Shown here piece after piece: positions 38,328-51,974 of a stretch of DNA of 64,000 nucleotides. The DNA is from Paracoccus caeni (GTDB lineage Bacteria; Pseudomonadota; Alphaproteobacteria; Rhodobacterales; Rhodobacteraceae). The stretch spans positions 62,001-126,000 of the forward strand of contig NZ_JAEPRQ010000001.1 in NCBI RefSeq assembly GCF_016629665.1, given 5' to 3'. A program made the translations under genes and the position numbers. Numbering within the stretch: position 1 is the stretch's first letter; the number at the start of each line of letters is the position of its first letter. The notes below the pieces were generated by a model. The model ran no database searches. It was not told where the DNA came from and saw only the letters and a list, made by a program, of their open reading frames with translations.

Positions 38328-39630
38328 CGGCATCAAGGATCGCGTCGATCTCGGCTTCCGGCGCGGCCCAGCAGAGGTTGAGGCGGGTGAAACCGGGCTT
38401 CTCGATCTCATCCCCGCGCAGGATGGCCGCGCGCAGACGCTCGGATTGCAGATCGTCGATGCCCAGCAGGCGGTGGACATATGGCCCGGCACAGGCACAG
38501 CCGCCCCGCGCCTGAACGCCGTAAAGATCCGACAGCATCCGGGTAACAAGCTGCTGGTGCAGGAAACCGCCCTCACCATCGCCGATGCGGAAGGACAGGA
38601 TCGGCAGGCGCTTGGCCGAGGGATGACCCAGCAGCACCAGCCCCTCGACGCCCTTCAGCCTCTCTGCCTTCTCCATCCAGCGGGCGTGAACGGCATCAAT
38701 CTGCGCCTGCCCGATATGATCCTTCAGCGCGAAAACCATGGCGGCGCGGAGATCGCCGACGACATTCGGCGTCCCCGCTTCCTCGCGCGCTTCGACCCGT
38801 TCGGCATAGTCCTGACCATGCCGGTTCACGAATCGCACCGTGCCACCGCCCGGCAGGCTTGGCCGGTTAACCACCACCGCATCGCGCCGCAGGATCATCA
38901 CCCCCGAGGCCCCCGGTCCACCGATGAACTTGTGCGGAGAGGTGACGACCGCATCCATCCCCAACCCCATATCGATCGGCAGATAGGGCGCACCGCCCGC
39001 ATAATCCCAAACGACCTGCGCGCCCGCCGCTTTCATGATCCGCGTGATGCCTGCCACATCCTCGACAATCCCGGTCACGTTGGATGCAGCAGAAAACGCC
39101 CCCAGAACCGGCCCTTCCGCCGCCGCCAGCGCCGCCCGCAACGCGGCCTGATCGATCCCGCCCGCCGGACCTTCCGGCAGCTCGATCACCAAGGCCCCGC
39201 TTTCCCGCCACGGCAGGATATTCGAATGATGCTCGTAAGGCCCGATCAGCACGGTCGAACCCGACCCGACCCCCAGAAGATGCACCAGCCGGTTGATCCC
39301 CGCCGTCGCGCCCGAGCCGGTAAAGACAACCGCATGCCGGTCATCGCCGTTCACGCATCGCAGAATCTCGGCCCGCGCGGCGCGGCGCATCCGGGTCATC
39401 ATCGAACCGCAATGGCTGGCCTCGGTATGGCTGTTGGCATACCAGGGCAGCACTTCCTCGATCACGAAACCCTCGACCTGCCGCAGCGCCCGACCCGAGG
39501 CGACGTAATCGGCATAGATCATCCGCCGCGCCCCAAACGGCCCCTCGATCACCGCGTCCCGCCCGATCATGCCATGATGCAGATCGTTCATCTGACCCAA
39601 TCCGGCCCGAAATCTGTCGAAGAAGTCCAT
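38239..39630 (-). CDS. Class V aminotransferase, cysteine-desulfurase-like
   Basis: A 463-residue PLP enzyme. The PLP lysine is in VVTSPHKFIGGPGASG, with the aspartate in VWDYAGGAPYL about 20 residues earlier and GSGATAGINRLVHL at the phosphate site. Late in the chain a loop GVQARGGCACAGPYVH carries cysteines where cysteine desulfurases have their active cysteine, so sulfur transfer is possible but not shown. The ATG at 39630 has a GGGGTGAG site. It is divergent from an Lrp-type regulator, which probably controls it; an amino-acid-linked role is likely. Confidence 0.9.
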   Translation of the reverse strand: MDFFDRFRAGLGQMNDLHHGMIGRDAVIEGPFGARRMIYADYVASGRALRQVEGFVIEEVLPWYANSHTEASHCGSMMTRMRRAARAEILRCVNGDDRHAVVFTGSGATAGINRLVHLLGVGSGSTVLIGPYEHHSNILPWRESGALVIELPEGPAGGIDQAALRAALAAAEGPVLGAFSAASNVTGIVEDVAGITRIMKAAGAQVVWDYAGGAPYLPIDMGLGMDAVVTSPHKFIGGPGASGVMILRRDAVVVNRPSLPGGGTVRFVNRHGQDYAERVEAREEAGTPNVVGDLRAAMVFALKDHIGQAQIDAVHARWMEKAERLKGVEGLVLLGHPSAKRLPILSFRIGDGEGGFLHQQLVTRMLSDLYGVQARGGCACAGPYVHRLLGIDDLQSERLRAAILRGDEIEKPGFTRLNLCWAAPEAEIDAILDAVTDLARQGASYRSQYLCDPATAIFRPRAA

Positions 39631-39717
39631 GCTCACCCCGCTTTTTCCAAAATCTGACACAGCACAACGCAAATTCTGATTTCTTCTTCACTCAAATATC
39701 CATATCCTGCGGGTCAA

Positions 39718-40194
39718 ATGAACGAGAAAACCTCAAAATTCGACGAAATCGACCACCGCATCCTGACCGCGCTGCAACAGGATGGCAGCCTGTCGCAACG
39801 CCAGCTTGCCGACCGCATTGGCCTGTCCCAGAACGCCTGCTGGCGCCGCCTGCAGCGCTTGACCGAGGCGGGCATTTTGCAAGGCAACCGCGTCGTCATC
39901 GATGCAACCCGCGCCGGGCTGGATCTGACCGTCTTCGTGATGATCCGCACCCGCCACCATGACGATGGCTGGGCGCGGCGCTTTCGTGCCCGCGTCGAAT
40001 CGATCCCCGAGATCACGGAATTTCACCGGATCGGCGGCGAATGGGATTACATGGCGAAGCTGGTGACCACCTCGATGGCGGGATACGACCGCTGCTACAA
40101 GGCTTTGATCGCCGATATGGATCTGGAACGCGTCACCGGCGTTTTCTCGATGGAGACGATCTTCGAGGGCCGACCGCTGCGCCTGCCGCGCTAA
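39718..40194 (+). CDS. Lrp/AsnC-family transcriptional regulator
   Basis: A 158-residue regulator. The N-terminal helix-turn-helix reads LTALQQDGSLSQRQLADRIGLSQNACWRRLQRL, and the C-terminal RAM (amino-acid-binding) domain holds VFVMIRTRHHDD and ITEFHRIGGEWDYM. Such proteins sense amino acids as octamers. It lies 87 bp from, and divergent to, the class V aminotransferase gene, its likely target. The AT-rich intergenic stretch is a plausible Lrp site but no clear palindrome is seen. Confidence 0.93.
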   Translation: MNEKTSKFDEIDHRILTALQQDGSLSQRQLADRIGLSQNACWRRLQRLTEAGILQGNRVVIDATRAGLDLTVFVMIRTRHHDDGWARRFRARVESIPEITEFHRIGGEWDYMAKLVTTSMAGYDRCYKALIADMDLERVTGVFSMETIFEGRPLRLPR

Positions 40195-40236
40195 GCCTTT
40201 CGTTGATTTTCACGAAATGTTCGCCATGTTGAGCCA

Positions 40237-41229
40237 ATGCGCGCCGAACAGATCCTGCACCCGACCGAGGCCGGGCTTTACTGCCCGCCCGGCGATTTTC
40301 ATATCGACCCGATCCGCCCGGTCCCCCGCGCGCTGATCACGCATGGGCATGGCGATCATGCCCGCGCGGGCCATGGCTCGGTTCTGGCGACCGCCCAGAC
40401 GCTGGACATCATGGCGATCCGCTATGGCAGCGATTTCGCCGATCAAAGACAGGTGGCGGATGGCGAAATCCGCGTGGGCGATGTCACGGTCAGCTTTCAT
40501 CCGGCGGGGCATATCCTCGGCTCGGCGCAGATCGCCGTAACCCCGGATAACGGCCCGAAGATCGTCGTCTCGGGCGATTACTGCCGTCGCCCGAACCCGG
40601 TCTGCGCGCCGTTCGAGCCAGTCCCTTGCGATATCTTCGTGACCGAAGCCACCTTCGGCCTGCCGGTGTTCCACCACCCCGATCCGGCGCATGAGATGGT
40701 CCGGCTGCTGTCCAGCATGGCCGAGTTTCCCGAACGCCCGCATCTGATCGGCGCCTATGCCCTGGGCAAGGCGCAGCGGGTCATCGCTTTGGCCCGCGAG
40801 GCTGGCATTGACGGCCCGATTGCCATTCACGGCGCGCTGCAACGGCTGTGCGATTACCACATCGCGCAGGGCATCGATCTGGGCGAGCTGATCCCCGCGA
40901 CCGCCGAGGATGTCCCGGCGCAACTGGTGATCGCGCCGCCCTCGGCCTTTGCCTCGCCTTGGGTGCAGCGGTTTCGGGACCCGGTGATCGGCTTTGCGTC
41001 AGGCTGGATGCAGGTCCGCGCCCGCGCCCGGCAGCGCGGCGTAGAGCTGCCTTTGGTCATCAGCGACCATGTGGACTGGCCGCAGGTCATCCAAACCATC
41101 GCCGAACTGGCCCCTGCGGAAGTCTGGATCACCCACGGCACCGAAGACGGGCTGATGCGTTGGTGCGAATTGAACGCCATTCCCGCCCGCCCGCTCAGGC
41201 TGGTCGGATACGAGGATGAGCCGGAATGA
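40237..41229 (+). CDS. Ligase-associated DNA exonuclease, MBL beta-CASP type
   Basis: A 330-residue metallo-beta-lactamase/beta-CASP nuclease of the kind linked to ATP-dependent ligases. The zinc motif is LITHGHGDHARAG at about residue 33; HPAGHILGSAQ and VSGDYCRRP near 90-115 complete the metal site, and SDHVDWPQ near 285 is a later family signature. It is the first of four repair genes and overlaps the ligase gene start by 4 bases (ATGA). Role: end trimming of DNA in repair, inferred from the cassette. Confidence 0.93.
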   Translation: MRAEQILHPTEAGLYCPPGDFHIDPIRPVPRALITHGHGDHARAGHGSVLATAQTLDIMAIRYGSDFADQRQVADGEIRVGDVTVSFHPAGHILGSAQIAVTPDNGPKIVVSGDYCRRPNPVCAPFEPVPCDIFVTEATFGLPVFHHPDPAHEMVRLLSSMAEFPERPHLIGAYALGKAQRVIALAREAGIDGPIAIHGALQRLCDYHIAQGIDLGELIPATAEDVPAQLVIAPPSAFASPWVQRFRDPVIGFASGWMQVRARARQRGVELPLVISDHVDWPQVIQTIAELAPAEVWITHGTEDGLMRWCELNAIPARPLRLVGYEDEPE

Positions 41230-42776
41230 AAGCCTTCGCCCATCTTCTGGAGCGGCTGGCCTTCACCCCCGCCCGCAATGCCAAGCTGCGGCTGCTGCGG
41301 CATTATCTGGACGCCACGCCCGATCCCGATCGCGGCTTTGCCCTGGCCGCTTTGACCGGCGATCTGAAGCTGCGCACCGTCACCCCAAGCCTGCTACGCG
41401 GGCTGATGGTCGAACGCGTGGACGCCCAGCTTTTCGCCCTCAGCTATGATTTCGTTGGCGATCTGGCGGAGACCATCGCGCTGCTGTGGGATACCGACCG
41501 CGATGAGGATGTGCCGCTGCGGCAGGCGGTGAAGCTGCTGTCGGAAACCGGCAAATCCGGCCTGCCTGCGGCGATTGCCGAGATGCTGGACTGGCTTGGC
41601 CCGTCCGAGCGGCTGGCGTTTTTGAAGCTCGCCACCGGCAATATGCGCGTCGGCCTGTCCGCACGCATGGCCCGGATGGCTTTGGCCGAGATGGGCGCCC
41701 CCGCCGTCGCCGATATCGAGGAAATCTGGCACGGTCTGACCCCACCCTATCAGCCGCTTTTCGACTGGATCGCGGGCGGCGCGCGGCCGGAACATGCGGC
41801 GAAGGCCCCGTTTCGCCCGGTCATGCTGTCCACCCCGGTCGATCTGGATCAGCTTCGCGCCTTCGCGCCCGCCGATTACGTCGCTGAATGGAAATGGGAC
41901 GGCATCCGGGTGCAGGCGATCAACGACGATGGCACCCGGCGGCTCTATTCCCGCACGGGCGAGGATATCAGCCACTCCTTCCCCGACATGATTGACGCGC
42001 TGAATTTCGACGGTGTGGCGGATGGCGAATTGCTGGTCCGACGCGCCGATCAGGTGGCTCCGTTCGGCGATCTGCAAAAGCGCCTTGGCCGCAAAACGGT
42101 CAGCCGCGCGATGCTGGACAGCCATCCGGCGGGCCTGCGGGTCTATGACCTGATGTTCTGGCAGGGCCGCGATCTGCGTAATCTGCCGCTGACCGAACGC
42201 CGCGCCGTGCTGGAAGGCGCAGATTTCGGCAGCGACCGCATCGATCTGTCGCCGCTGCTGGACTTTGCCACTTGGGACGATCTGGCGGCATTGCGCGCCG
42301 ATCCGCCATCCCCGGTGATAGAGGGCGTGATGATCAAGCGGCGGGATAGCGCATATGTCTCCGGTCGTCCGCGCGGGCCTTGGTTCAAGTGGAAGCGTGA
42401 CCCGCATGTGGTCGATGCGGTGCTGCTTTATGCGCAGCGCGGGCATGGCAAGCGGTCGGGGTTTTACAGCGATTTCACCTTTGGCCTGTGGGATGGCGAC
42501 ACGCTGGTTCCGGTCGGCAAAGCCTATTTCGGCTTCACCGATGAGGAGTTGCGAGAGTTGGATCGCTTTGTCCGCAACAACACCACCGAACGCTTCGGCC
42601 CGGTTCGGTCCGTCGCGGCAAAGCTGGTGCTGGAGGTTGCTTTCGAAGGGCTGAACGCCTCGTCCCGGCACAAATCCGGCGTGGCGATGCGCTTTCCCCG
42701 GATCAGCCGCATCCGCTGGGACAAGCCCGCCGCCGAGGCCGACCGGCTGGAAACCCTGAAGGCGATGATCCCGTGA
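41226..42776 (+). CDS. ATP-dependent DNA ligase
   Basis: Seals nicks in DNA using ATP, a repair enzyme separate from the NAD-dependent replicative ligase. The adenylated lysine is Lys223 in YVAEWKWDGIRVQ (KxDG motif). N-terminal to it is the DNA-binding helical domain, and near the end KWKRDPHVVDAVLL carries motif V. The 516-residue length fits the bacterial LigB/LigC-like class. The ATG at 41226 is coupled to the exonuclease stop, and the stop overlaps the helicase GTG start. The cassette is widespread in proteobacteria and linked to DNA damage response. Confidence 0.95.
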   Translation: MKAFAHLLERLAFTPARNAKLRLLRHYLDATPDPDRGFALAALTGDLKLRTVTPSLLRGLMVERVDAQLFALSYDFVGDLAETIALLWDTDRDEDVPLRQAVKLLSETGKSGLPAAIAEMLDWLGPSERLAFLKLATGNMRVGLSARMARMALAEMGAPAVADIEEIWHGLTPPYQPLFDWIAGGARPEHAAKAPFRPVMLSTPVDLDQLRAFAPADYVAEWKWDGIRVQAINDDGTRRLYSRTGEDISHSFPDMIDALNFDGVADGELLVRRADQVAPFGDLQKRLGRKTVSRAMLDSHPAGLRVYDLMFWQGRDLRNLPLTERRAVLEGADFGSDRIDLSPLLDFATWDDLAALRADPPSPVIEGVMIKRRDSAYVSGRPRGPWFKWKRDPHVVDAVLLYAQRGHGKRSGFYSDFTFGLWDGDTLVPVGKAYFGFTDEELRELDRFVRNNTTERFGPVRSVAAKLVLEVAFEGLNASSRHKSGVAMRFPRISRIRWDKPAAEADRLETLKAMIP

Positions 42777-45169
42777 CCTTGCCGCCCGAGTTTCAGGACT
42801 GGTTCACCCGGCAGGGCTGGCAGCCGCATCCGCATCAGTTGCAATTGCTGAAGGCGCGGCGCGACAGCCTGCTGATCGCACCGACCGGGGGCGGCAAGAC
42901 GCTGGCCGGGTTCCTGCCGTCGCTGGTCGATCTGCGCGAACCGCAGGGCGGGCTGCATACGCTTTATGTCTCGCCCCTGAAGGCGCTGACGGCGGATATC
43001 GCCCGCAACCTTGCCCGCCCGGTCGCCGATCTTGGCCTGACCATCCGCATCGAGGACCGCACCGGCGATACCCGCCCCGCGCAGCGCGCGCGGCAGAAGA
43101 TCGATCCGCCCGATATCCTGCTGACCACGCCGGAATCGCTGGCGCTGATGCTGTCTTATGAACAGGCCCCGCAGATCTTTGGCAGGCTGCGGCGGGTGGT
43201 GCTGGATGAGCTGCACGCGCTGGCCGAAAACAAGCGCGGCGATCAGTTGATGCTGTGCCTTGCCCGGCTGCGCAGCCTGTCGCCCGATCTGATCGTCACC
43301 GGCCTGTCCGCGACCGTCGAAGACCCCGCCGCGCTGGCTCGGTTCATGGGCGGTGCCGATATCATCCATGCCGATCCCGGTCCGCGTCCCGACATCGCCA
43401 TGCTGGCCACAACGCGCCCCGCGCCTTGGGCGGGCGGCGGCGGCCATTATGCCATCCCCGAGATTCTGGCCGAGGTGAAGGCCGCCAATACCACCATTAT
43501 CTTCATCAACACCCGCGCGCAGGCAGAGCTGTTCTTTCAGGCGCTGTGGGCCGCGAATGACGACAATCTGCCGATCGGTCTGCATCACGGCAGCCTTGCC
43601 CGCGAAGCCCGCCAGAAGGTCGAGGCGGCGATGGCGGCGGGGCAGTTGCGGGCGGTGGTGGCGACGGGCAGTCTTGATCTGGGGATCGACTGGGGCGCGG
43701 TCGATCTGGTCATTCAGGTCGGCGCGCCGAAGAACGTGAAGCGGCTGGTGCAGCGGATCGGGCGGGCGAACCATCACTATAACGCCCCCTCGCGCGCGCG
43801 GATCGTGCCGGCGAACCGCTTTGAAGTGATCGAATGCGTCGCGGCTTTGGAGGCCGTTTGCGAACGCGATCTGGACGGCGATCCACGCGGCGACGGTCCG
43901 CTGGACGTCCTGTGTCAGCATATCCTGCTGACCGCCTGCGCCGGACCTTTCGACGCCGACGCCCTTTACGCCGAGGTGATCCGCGCCGGTCCCTATCTGA
44001 ACTTGACCCGCGCCGATTTCGATGCCTGTCTGGATTTCGCCGCGACCGGTGGATATGCGCTGCGGGCCTATGACCGCTGGCAGCGGCTGATGCTGCGCGA
44101 CGGGCTGTGGCGGCTGCGCGATCCACGGGCTGCGCGCGATCTTCGAATGAATATCGGCACCATTGTCGAGGCCGAGATGCTGAAGGTCCGCTTTCGTGGC
44201 CGCGGCGGTGCCCCCTTGGGCGAGGTCGAGGAAAGCTTTGCCGCCACGTTGCAGCCGGGTGATACCTTTCTGATCGGCGGCCAGACCGTGCGCTATGAGG
44301 GGCTGCGCGAAATGGTGGTCGAGGTGACGAAACAGCCGACCAGACAGCCGAAGATCGCGGTGTTTTCGGGGGTGAAGCTGGCGACCTCGACGCAATTGTC
44401 GCATCGTTTGCTGGACCTGATCGGCAATCCGGCCCGGCATGTGGCGCTGCCCCCTGATACCAGCGAATGGCTGGCGCTTCAGGAAAGCGTCAGCGTGCTG
44501 CCGCGTCCCGGCGTGCTGGTCAGCGAAAGTTTTCCGCATCTGGGCCGCTGGCATTTCGCGCTTTACGGCTTTGCCGGGCGGAATGCGTTGCAGACCTTGG
44601 GGCTGCTGATGACGCGGCTGATGGAGCAGGCGGGGCTTGGGCCGCTGGGCTTTCTGTCAACCGATTACGCCCTGCTGATCTGGTCGCTGGACCCGGTCAC
44701 AGATCCCGCGCCGCTGCTGGACCGCGAAGGGCTGCGCGAGGGTCTGGGTGACTGGCTGGCCGGGAATGCGGTGATGAAGCGGACCTTTCGCAGCGTCGCG
44801 ACCATTGCCGGGCTGATCCAGCGCAACCTGCCGGGGCAGCGCAAGACCGGGCGGCAGGCGACCTTTTCCAGCGATATCCTGTATGACACCTTGCGGAAAT
44901 ATGACCCCGACCACCTGATGCTGCGGATTACGGCGGATGAGGCGCGTAGGGGCTTGGTGGATTTCGACCGGATCGAGGAAATGCTGGCCCGCTCATCCCG
45001 TCACGAACACCGGATGCTGGACCGGGTGACGCCCTTGGCCGCGCCGCTGCTGCTGGAGGTCGGGCGGGTGCCGATTGCGGGGCAGGGACGCGAGAGACTG
45101 GCCGAGGAAGAGGCAGCGGCGCTGATGGCCGAGGCGGGACTGAGCGCAATTGATGAGGCGGCGCGATGA
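42773..45169 (+). CDS. Ligase-associated DEXH-box helicase (Lhr-like)
   Basis: A 798-residue superfamily 2 helicase with Lhr-core architecture. Walker A is APTGGGKTLAGF at about residue 42, the DEXH box is LDELHALAENKRGDQ, motif III is GLSATV, and motif VI is QRIGRANHH. The C-terminal half is the Lhr winged-helix plus beta-barrel region. It starts with GTG at 42773, overlapping the ligase stop, so translation is coupled. Its stop (45167-45169) is followed not by the nuclease gene directly but by a 180-bp repeat element. Confidence 0.95.
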   Translation: MTLPPEFQDWFTRQGWQPHPHQLQLLKARRDSLLIAPTGGGKTLAGFLPSLVDLREPQGGLHTLYVSPLKALTADIARNLARPVADLGLTIRIEDRTGDTRPAQRARQKIDPPDILLTTPESLALMLSYEQAPQIFGRLRRVVLDELHALAENKRGDQLMLCLARLRSLSPDLIVTGLSATVEDPAALARFMGGADIIHADPGPRPDIAMLATTRPAPWAGGGGHYAIPEILAEVKAANTTIIFINTRAQAELFFQALWAANDDNLPIGLHHGSLAREARQKVEAAMAAGQLRAVVATGSLDLGIDWGAVDLVIQVGAPKNVKRLVQRIGRANHHYNAPSRARIVPANRFEVIECVAALEAVCERDLDGDPRGDGPLDVLCQHILLTACAGPFDADALYAEVIRAGPYLNLTRADFDACLDFAATGGYALRAYDRWQRLMLRDGLWRLRDPRAARDLRMNIGTIVEAEMLKVRFRGRGGAPLGEVEESFAATLQPGDTFLIGGQTVRYEGLREMVVEVTKQPTRQPKIAVFSGVKLATSTQLSHRLLDLIGNPARHVALPPDTSEWLALQESVSVLPRPGVLVSESFPHLGRWHFALYGFAGRNALQTLGLLMTRLMEQAGLGPLGFLSTDYALLIWSLDPVTDPAPLLDREGLREGLGDWLAGNAVMKRTFRSVATIAGLIQRNLPGQRKTGRQATFSSDILYDTLRKYDPDHLMLRITADEARRGLVDFDRIEEMLARSSRHEHRMLDRVTPLAAPLLLEVGRVPIAGQGRERLAEEEAAALMAEAGLSAIDEAAR

Positions 45170-45183
45170 TCTGGCGGAATGAA

Positions 45184-45360
45184 AGCGTCCGCCCGGAATC
45201 AAGGTGCCAAAGGCATCGCCGGGCAGTGCCCGTCCGCCCCACCGGACGGGCACTTCGGCACCGTCTCGCGCTACGGCGGTGTTCGACGGAGTGGAACGAT
45301 AAACTGCCCAATACGTCTGTTGCTGTGCCCATCCGGCGGACGTGCCCCGCCCTCTGCTCT
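45184..45360 (+). repeat. Dispersed intergenic repeat, copy 1 (plus orientation)
   Basis: One of four diverged copies of a 180-bp element in this window. Left motif CCGCCCGGAATCAAGG, then a variable hairpin GGTGCC/GGCATC, the core GCCGGGCAGTGC, and an 11-bp hairpin at 45226-45253 (GTGCCCGTCCG pairs with CGGACGGGCAC). Right side has GTTGCTGTGCCCATCCGG and GCCCTCTGCT. It lies between the helicase gene and pdeM and is non-coding. Confidence 0.9.
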
Positions 45361-45374
45361 GACGGGCTGGCGGC

Positions 45375-46031
45375 ATGAGTCATCACTTCACCTTCGCAGG
45401 TCAGGCTTTGCAGGCGCGTGCCTCGGGTGCGCTCTACTGGCCTGCCCGCAGCTGGCTGATCGTTGCGGATCTCCATCTTGGAAAATCCGAACGCATGGCC
45501 CGACGCGGCGGCCCGCTGCTGCCGCCCTATGAGGCGCATGCCACGCTGGACCGGCTGGCCGCCGAAATCGCGGCAACCGATCCGGCCTGCATCACCAGCC
45601 TTGGCGACGGGTTCGATGACGATAAGGCGGTGGAGGCGCTGCCTGAAGATATCCGCGCCCGCCTGCACGATCTTGCGCAAGGCCGCGACTGGCTGTGGAT
45701 CAGCGGCAACCACGATCCTGCGCCGGTCTCGACCAGTTTGCCGGGCCGGACGGTGACGGAATGGACGGATGAGCTGGTGCTGCGGCATCAGGCGGGGCAG
45801 GGGCCGGACATTAGCGGCCATTTTCACCCCTGTATCCGACTGGCAGGCGAACGCAGGCGGTGCTTTCTGATCGGACAGGATCACCTGATCCTGCCCGCTT
45901 TCGGCGCCTATACCGGCGGGCTGATCGCGGATGATCCGGCGCTGACAGCACTGGTGCCGCAGGGGATCGCGGTGGCCTGCGGCGCAAGGGCGCTGGCTTT
46001 GCCGCTTGGGCGGACCAGACGCGCCAAATGA
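45375..46031 (+). CDS. pdeM: Ligase-associated DNA damage endonuclease PdeM
   Basis: A 218-residue calcineurin-like phosphoesterase, the fourth member of the repair cassette. Metal motifs are VADLHLGKSERMARRGGPLL near residue 33, LGDGFDD near 77 and SGNHDPAPV near 115, with GHFHP near 150. The ATG at 45375 starts MSHHFTFAGQALQARASG, which fits the family N-terminus, so the gene is whole. In most genomes it would follow the helicase closely; here it is separated by 205 bp that hold a repeat copy. Confidence 0.93.
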   Translation: MSHHFTFAGQALQARASGALYWPARSWLIVADLHLGKSERMARRGGPLLPPYEAHATLDRLAAEIAATDPACITSLGDGFDDDKAVEALPEDIRARLHDLAQGRDWLWISGNHDPAPVSTSLPGRTVTEWTDELVLRHQAGQGPDISGHFHPCIRLAGERRRCFLIGQDHLILPAFGAYTGGLIADDPALTALVPQGIAVACGARALALPLGRTRRAK

Positions 46032-46064
46032 AAAGGGCCGGCGCGCGGATGCGGCCGACCCTTT
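46032..46064 (-). terminator. Hairpin between pdeM and the outer-membrane protein gene
   Basis: AAAGGGCCGGC and GCCGACCCTTT pair (11 bp, one G-T wobble) around an 11-base loop. On the minus strand it is followed by TTTCATTT, so it ends the outer-membrane gene transcript, and it lies 1 bp past the pdeM stop, so it may serve both. Confidence 0.7.
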
Positions 46065-46082
46065 CCGATAATCGCGACAGGC

Positions 46083-46808
46083 TCAGAAGCTGAAGTTCAC
46101 GCCGACGCGGAGGCTGTGATGTTCGGGCGTGGCTTCGGTGCTGAAGCCATTGGCATCGACCAGTTCTTTCTTGTCGAAATGCCGATATTCCCACTCACCA
46201 AACAGCGACACACGCTCATTCAGCTTACGCTCGACACCAAGGCCGACCGTCAGGGCGGTATCCTTGAAGCTGTCGTCGTAATTCATCCCCGCGCCCGAGA
46301 CCTTATAGTTGAACTCACCCCGTGCAGCGCCGATCGTGCCGTAGAACATGGTGTTCTGCGCGGCGTTCAGAATACCCGTGCGGAAGCGCAGCGACAGAAG
46401 GTTGTCCAGTTCCGATGTGGCGCTGGCAGAACCGGTGTCGAAACTGTCATCTGCGTTGCTTGCCTCGTAAGACAGTTCCGGACCCCAGACAAGCTGACGC
46501 CCACGCATCTCGAACTGCCAGCGGTAACCGGCATGGATGCCGTAGGTCATACCGCTGAGATCGACCGAACCCGGCGAAGCGATGACATTGCCTGCAGGAG
46601 TGGCAATGCCGACACGGTCGTCACTGGCGAAAACACCGCCCAACCCCAGACCGACATAGCCCCCGGTCCAGTTATACGTTTCAACCGGCGCAGGCGGTGC
46701 AACCACCAACGGCTGTTCGACGGGGGCGGTATAACCGCCTGCGACAGCACCACCGGCAACGCCAAGAATGGCTGCGGTGCTGGCCGCGAACAAAGTTCTG
46801 ACGCGCAT
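46083..46808 (-). CDS. Outer-membrane beta-barrel protein (OmpA/opacity-like)
   Basis: A 241-residue outer-membrane protein of the small 8-stranded barrel group. A signal peptide (MRVRTLFAASTAAILGVAGG and on) ends near AVAGG, followed by a proline-rich linker and barrel strands WTGGYVGLGLGGVF, YGIHAGYRWQF, and YGTIGAARGEFNY, ending SLRVGVNFSF with a C-terminal phenylalanine, as required for BAM insertion. The ATG at 46808 has GGAG at the right spacing; the ATG at 46820 is likely not used. Role unknown, perhaps a structural surface protein. Confidence 0.88.
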   Translation of the reverse strand: MRVRTLFAASTAAILGVAGGAVAGGYTAPVEQPLVVAPPAPVETYNWTGGYVGLGLGGVFASDDRVGIATPAGNVIASPGSVDLSGMTYGIHAGYRWQFEMRGRQLVWGPELSYEASNADDSFDTGSASATSELDNLLSLRFRTGILNAAQNTMFYGTIGAARGEFNYKVSGAGMNYDDSFKDTALTVGLGVERKLNERVSLFGEWEYRHFDKKELVDANGFSTEATPEHHSLRVGVNFSF

Positions 46809-46983
46809 TTGAAACTCCATCTGATCGACGATCCTGGTTTCTCGAATCGGATTAAAGAAACATTAACATTACCACAGAAATACGCGCGGCGCGCATTTGC
46901 AGCAATGAAACACGAAATACCTGCGGGGAACCGACTATAAAGATCAGAACCCCGCGGCACTTCTGCCACAGCTATGAAATAGC

Positions 46984-51127
<4,144 letters not shown>

Positions 51128-51142
51128 GCTCCAGTCGGGATC

Positions 51143-51318
51143 AAAGCAGAGGGCAGGGCACAGCCGCGGTTGGGCACGACAACAGGAGTATCTGGCACTT
51201 TATGGTGCCGCATCCCCTGCCATTTCTGTCGCGCGGAACGGTGACAAAGTGCCCAGCCGGGGGGCGGCTGTGCACTGCCCGGCGTCGCCCAAGGGCGACT
51301 TGATTCCGGGCGAGCACT
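51143..51318 (-). repeat. Dispersed intergenic repeat, copy 3 (minus orientation)
   Basis: The most diverged of the four copies, in reverse orientation, between the convergent phospholipase D and LysE genes. Read on the minus strand it has GCCCGGAATCAAG, then hairpin GTCGCC/GGCGAC where other copies have GGTGCC/GGCACC or similar, GCCGGGCAGTGC, then AGCCG/CGGCT where others have GTCCG/CGGAC, and CACCATAAAGTG, GTTGTCGTGCCC and GCCCTCTGCTT. Confidence 0.85.
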
Positions 51319-51338
51319 CCATATCGACGGACGCGGAT

Positions 51339-51974
51339 TTACCCCGCCATCACCTGCCCGACCCCGATCACCACACCCACGACGATCAGCAGCCATCCCG
51401 ACACCAGATTCATCCGCCGGATATTCTTCGGCGTTGCCAGCCGCGTCCGTGCCGCACTGATTATCGCGCCCATCCCAAGGTTCAGCGCCGCCGGGATCAG
51501 CGCCGACATCAGCGCGATCACCAGCACATCGCTGCCGGTCAGCGTCTGCACCTGAAAGAAACCCGGCAGCACGCCCACATAGAACAAAGCCGCCTTGGGA
51601 TTGCCGACAATCGCCAGCAAACCCGCCGAGAACCCGGCCCATTTGCCGCGCCGCGTCAGCCGACCGTCCTGTTCGACCGGGCGGTTCGCATGCCATAGCA
51701 AGGCCAGCCCCATGCCGATGAAAACCACCACGGCGATCCAGCGCAGGATCTCCAGAAGCTCGCCTGCCTGCCCGACCAGCAGCGACAGCCCAAAGATTGC
51801 GATCAGCGGCCAGATGAAATCGCCGATTGCCACACCAATCGACAGCGGCCAGACCCCCGACCAGCCCGAGGAAAGCCCCCGCGCGATGATCGCCACCCAG
51901 ACCGGCCCCGGCGTCAGCCAGATTGCCACCATTGCCCCGGCATATAGCCAGACCGCCTCGATCCCCAATGTCAT
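51339..51974 (-). CDS. LysE-family amino acid exporter
   Basis: A 211-residue inner-membrane exporter with about six hydrophobic helices. The GPVWVAIIARGLSSGWSGVWPLSIGVAIGD sequence after the first helix and NPKAALFYVGVLPGFF near residue 125 are LysE/RhtB signatures. The ATG at 51974 overlaps the recF stop (ATGA), so it is translated with recF, an unusual passenger in the replication operon. Substrate unknown; neutral or basic amino acids are typical. Confidence 0.9.
   Translation of the reverse strand: MTLGIEAVWLYAGAMVAIWLTPGPVWVAIIARGLSSGWSGVWPLSIGVAIGDFIWPLIAIFGLSLLVGQAGELLEILRWIAVVVFIGMGLALLWHANRPVEQDGRLTRRGKWAGFSAGLLAIVGNPKAALFYVGVLPGFFQVQTLTGSDVLVIALMSALIPAALNLGMGAIISAARTRLATPKNIRRMNLVSGWLLIVVGVVIGVGQVMAG

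Noticed and set aside
42524..44554. 676-residue open frame opposite the ligase and helicase genes
   Set aside because: Antisense to two well-supported coupled genes; no domain visible.
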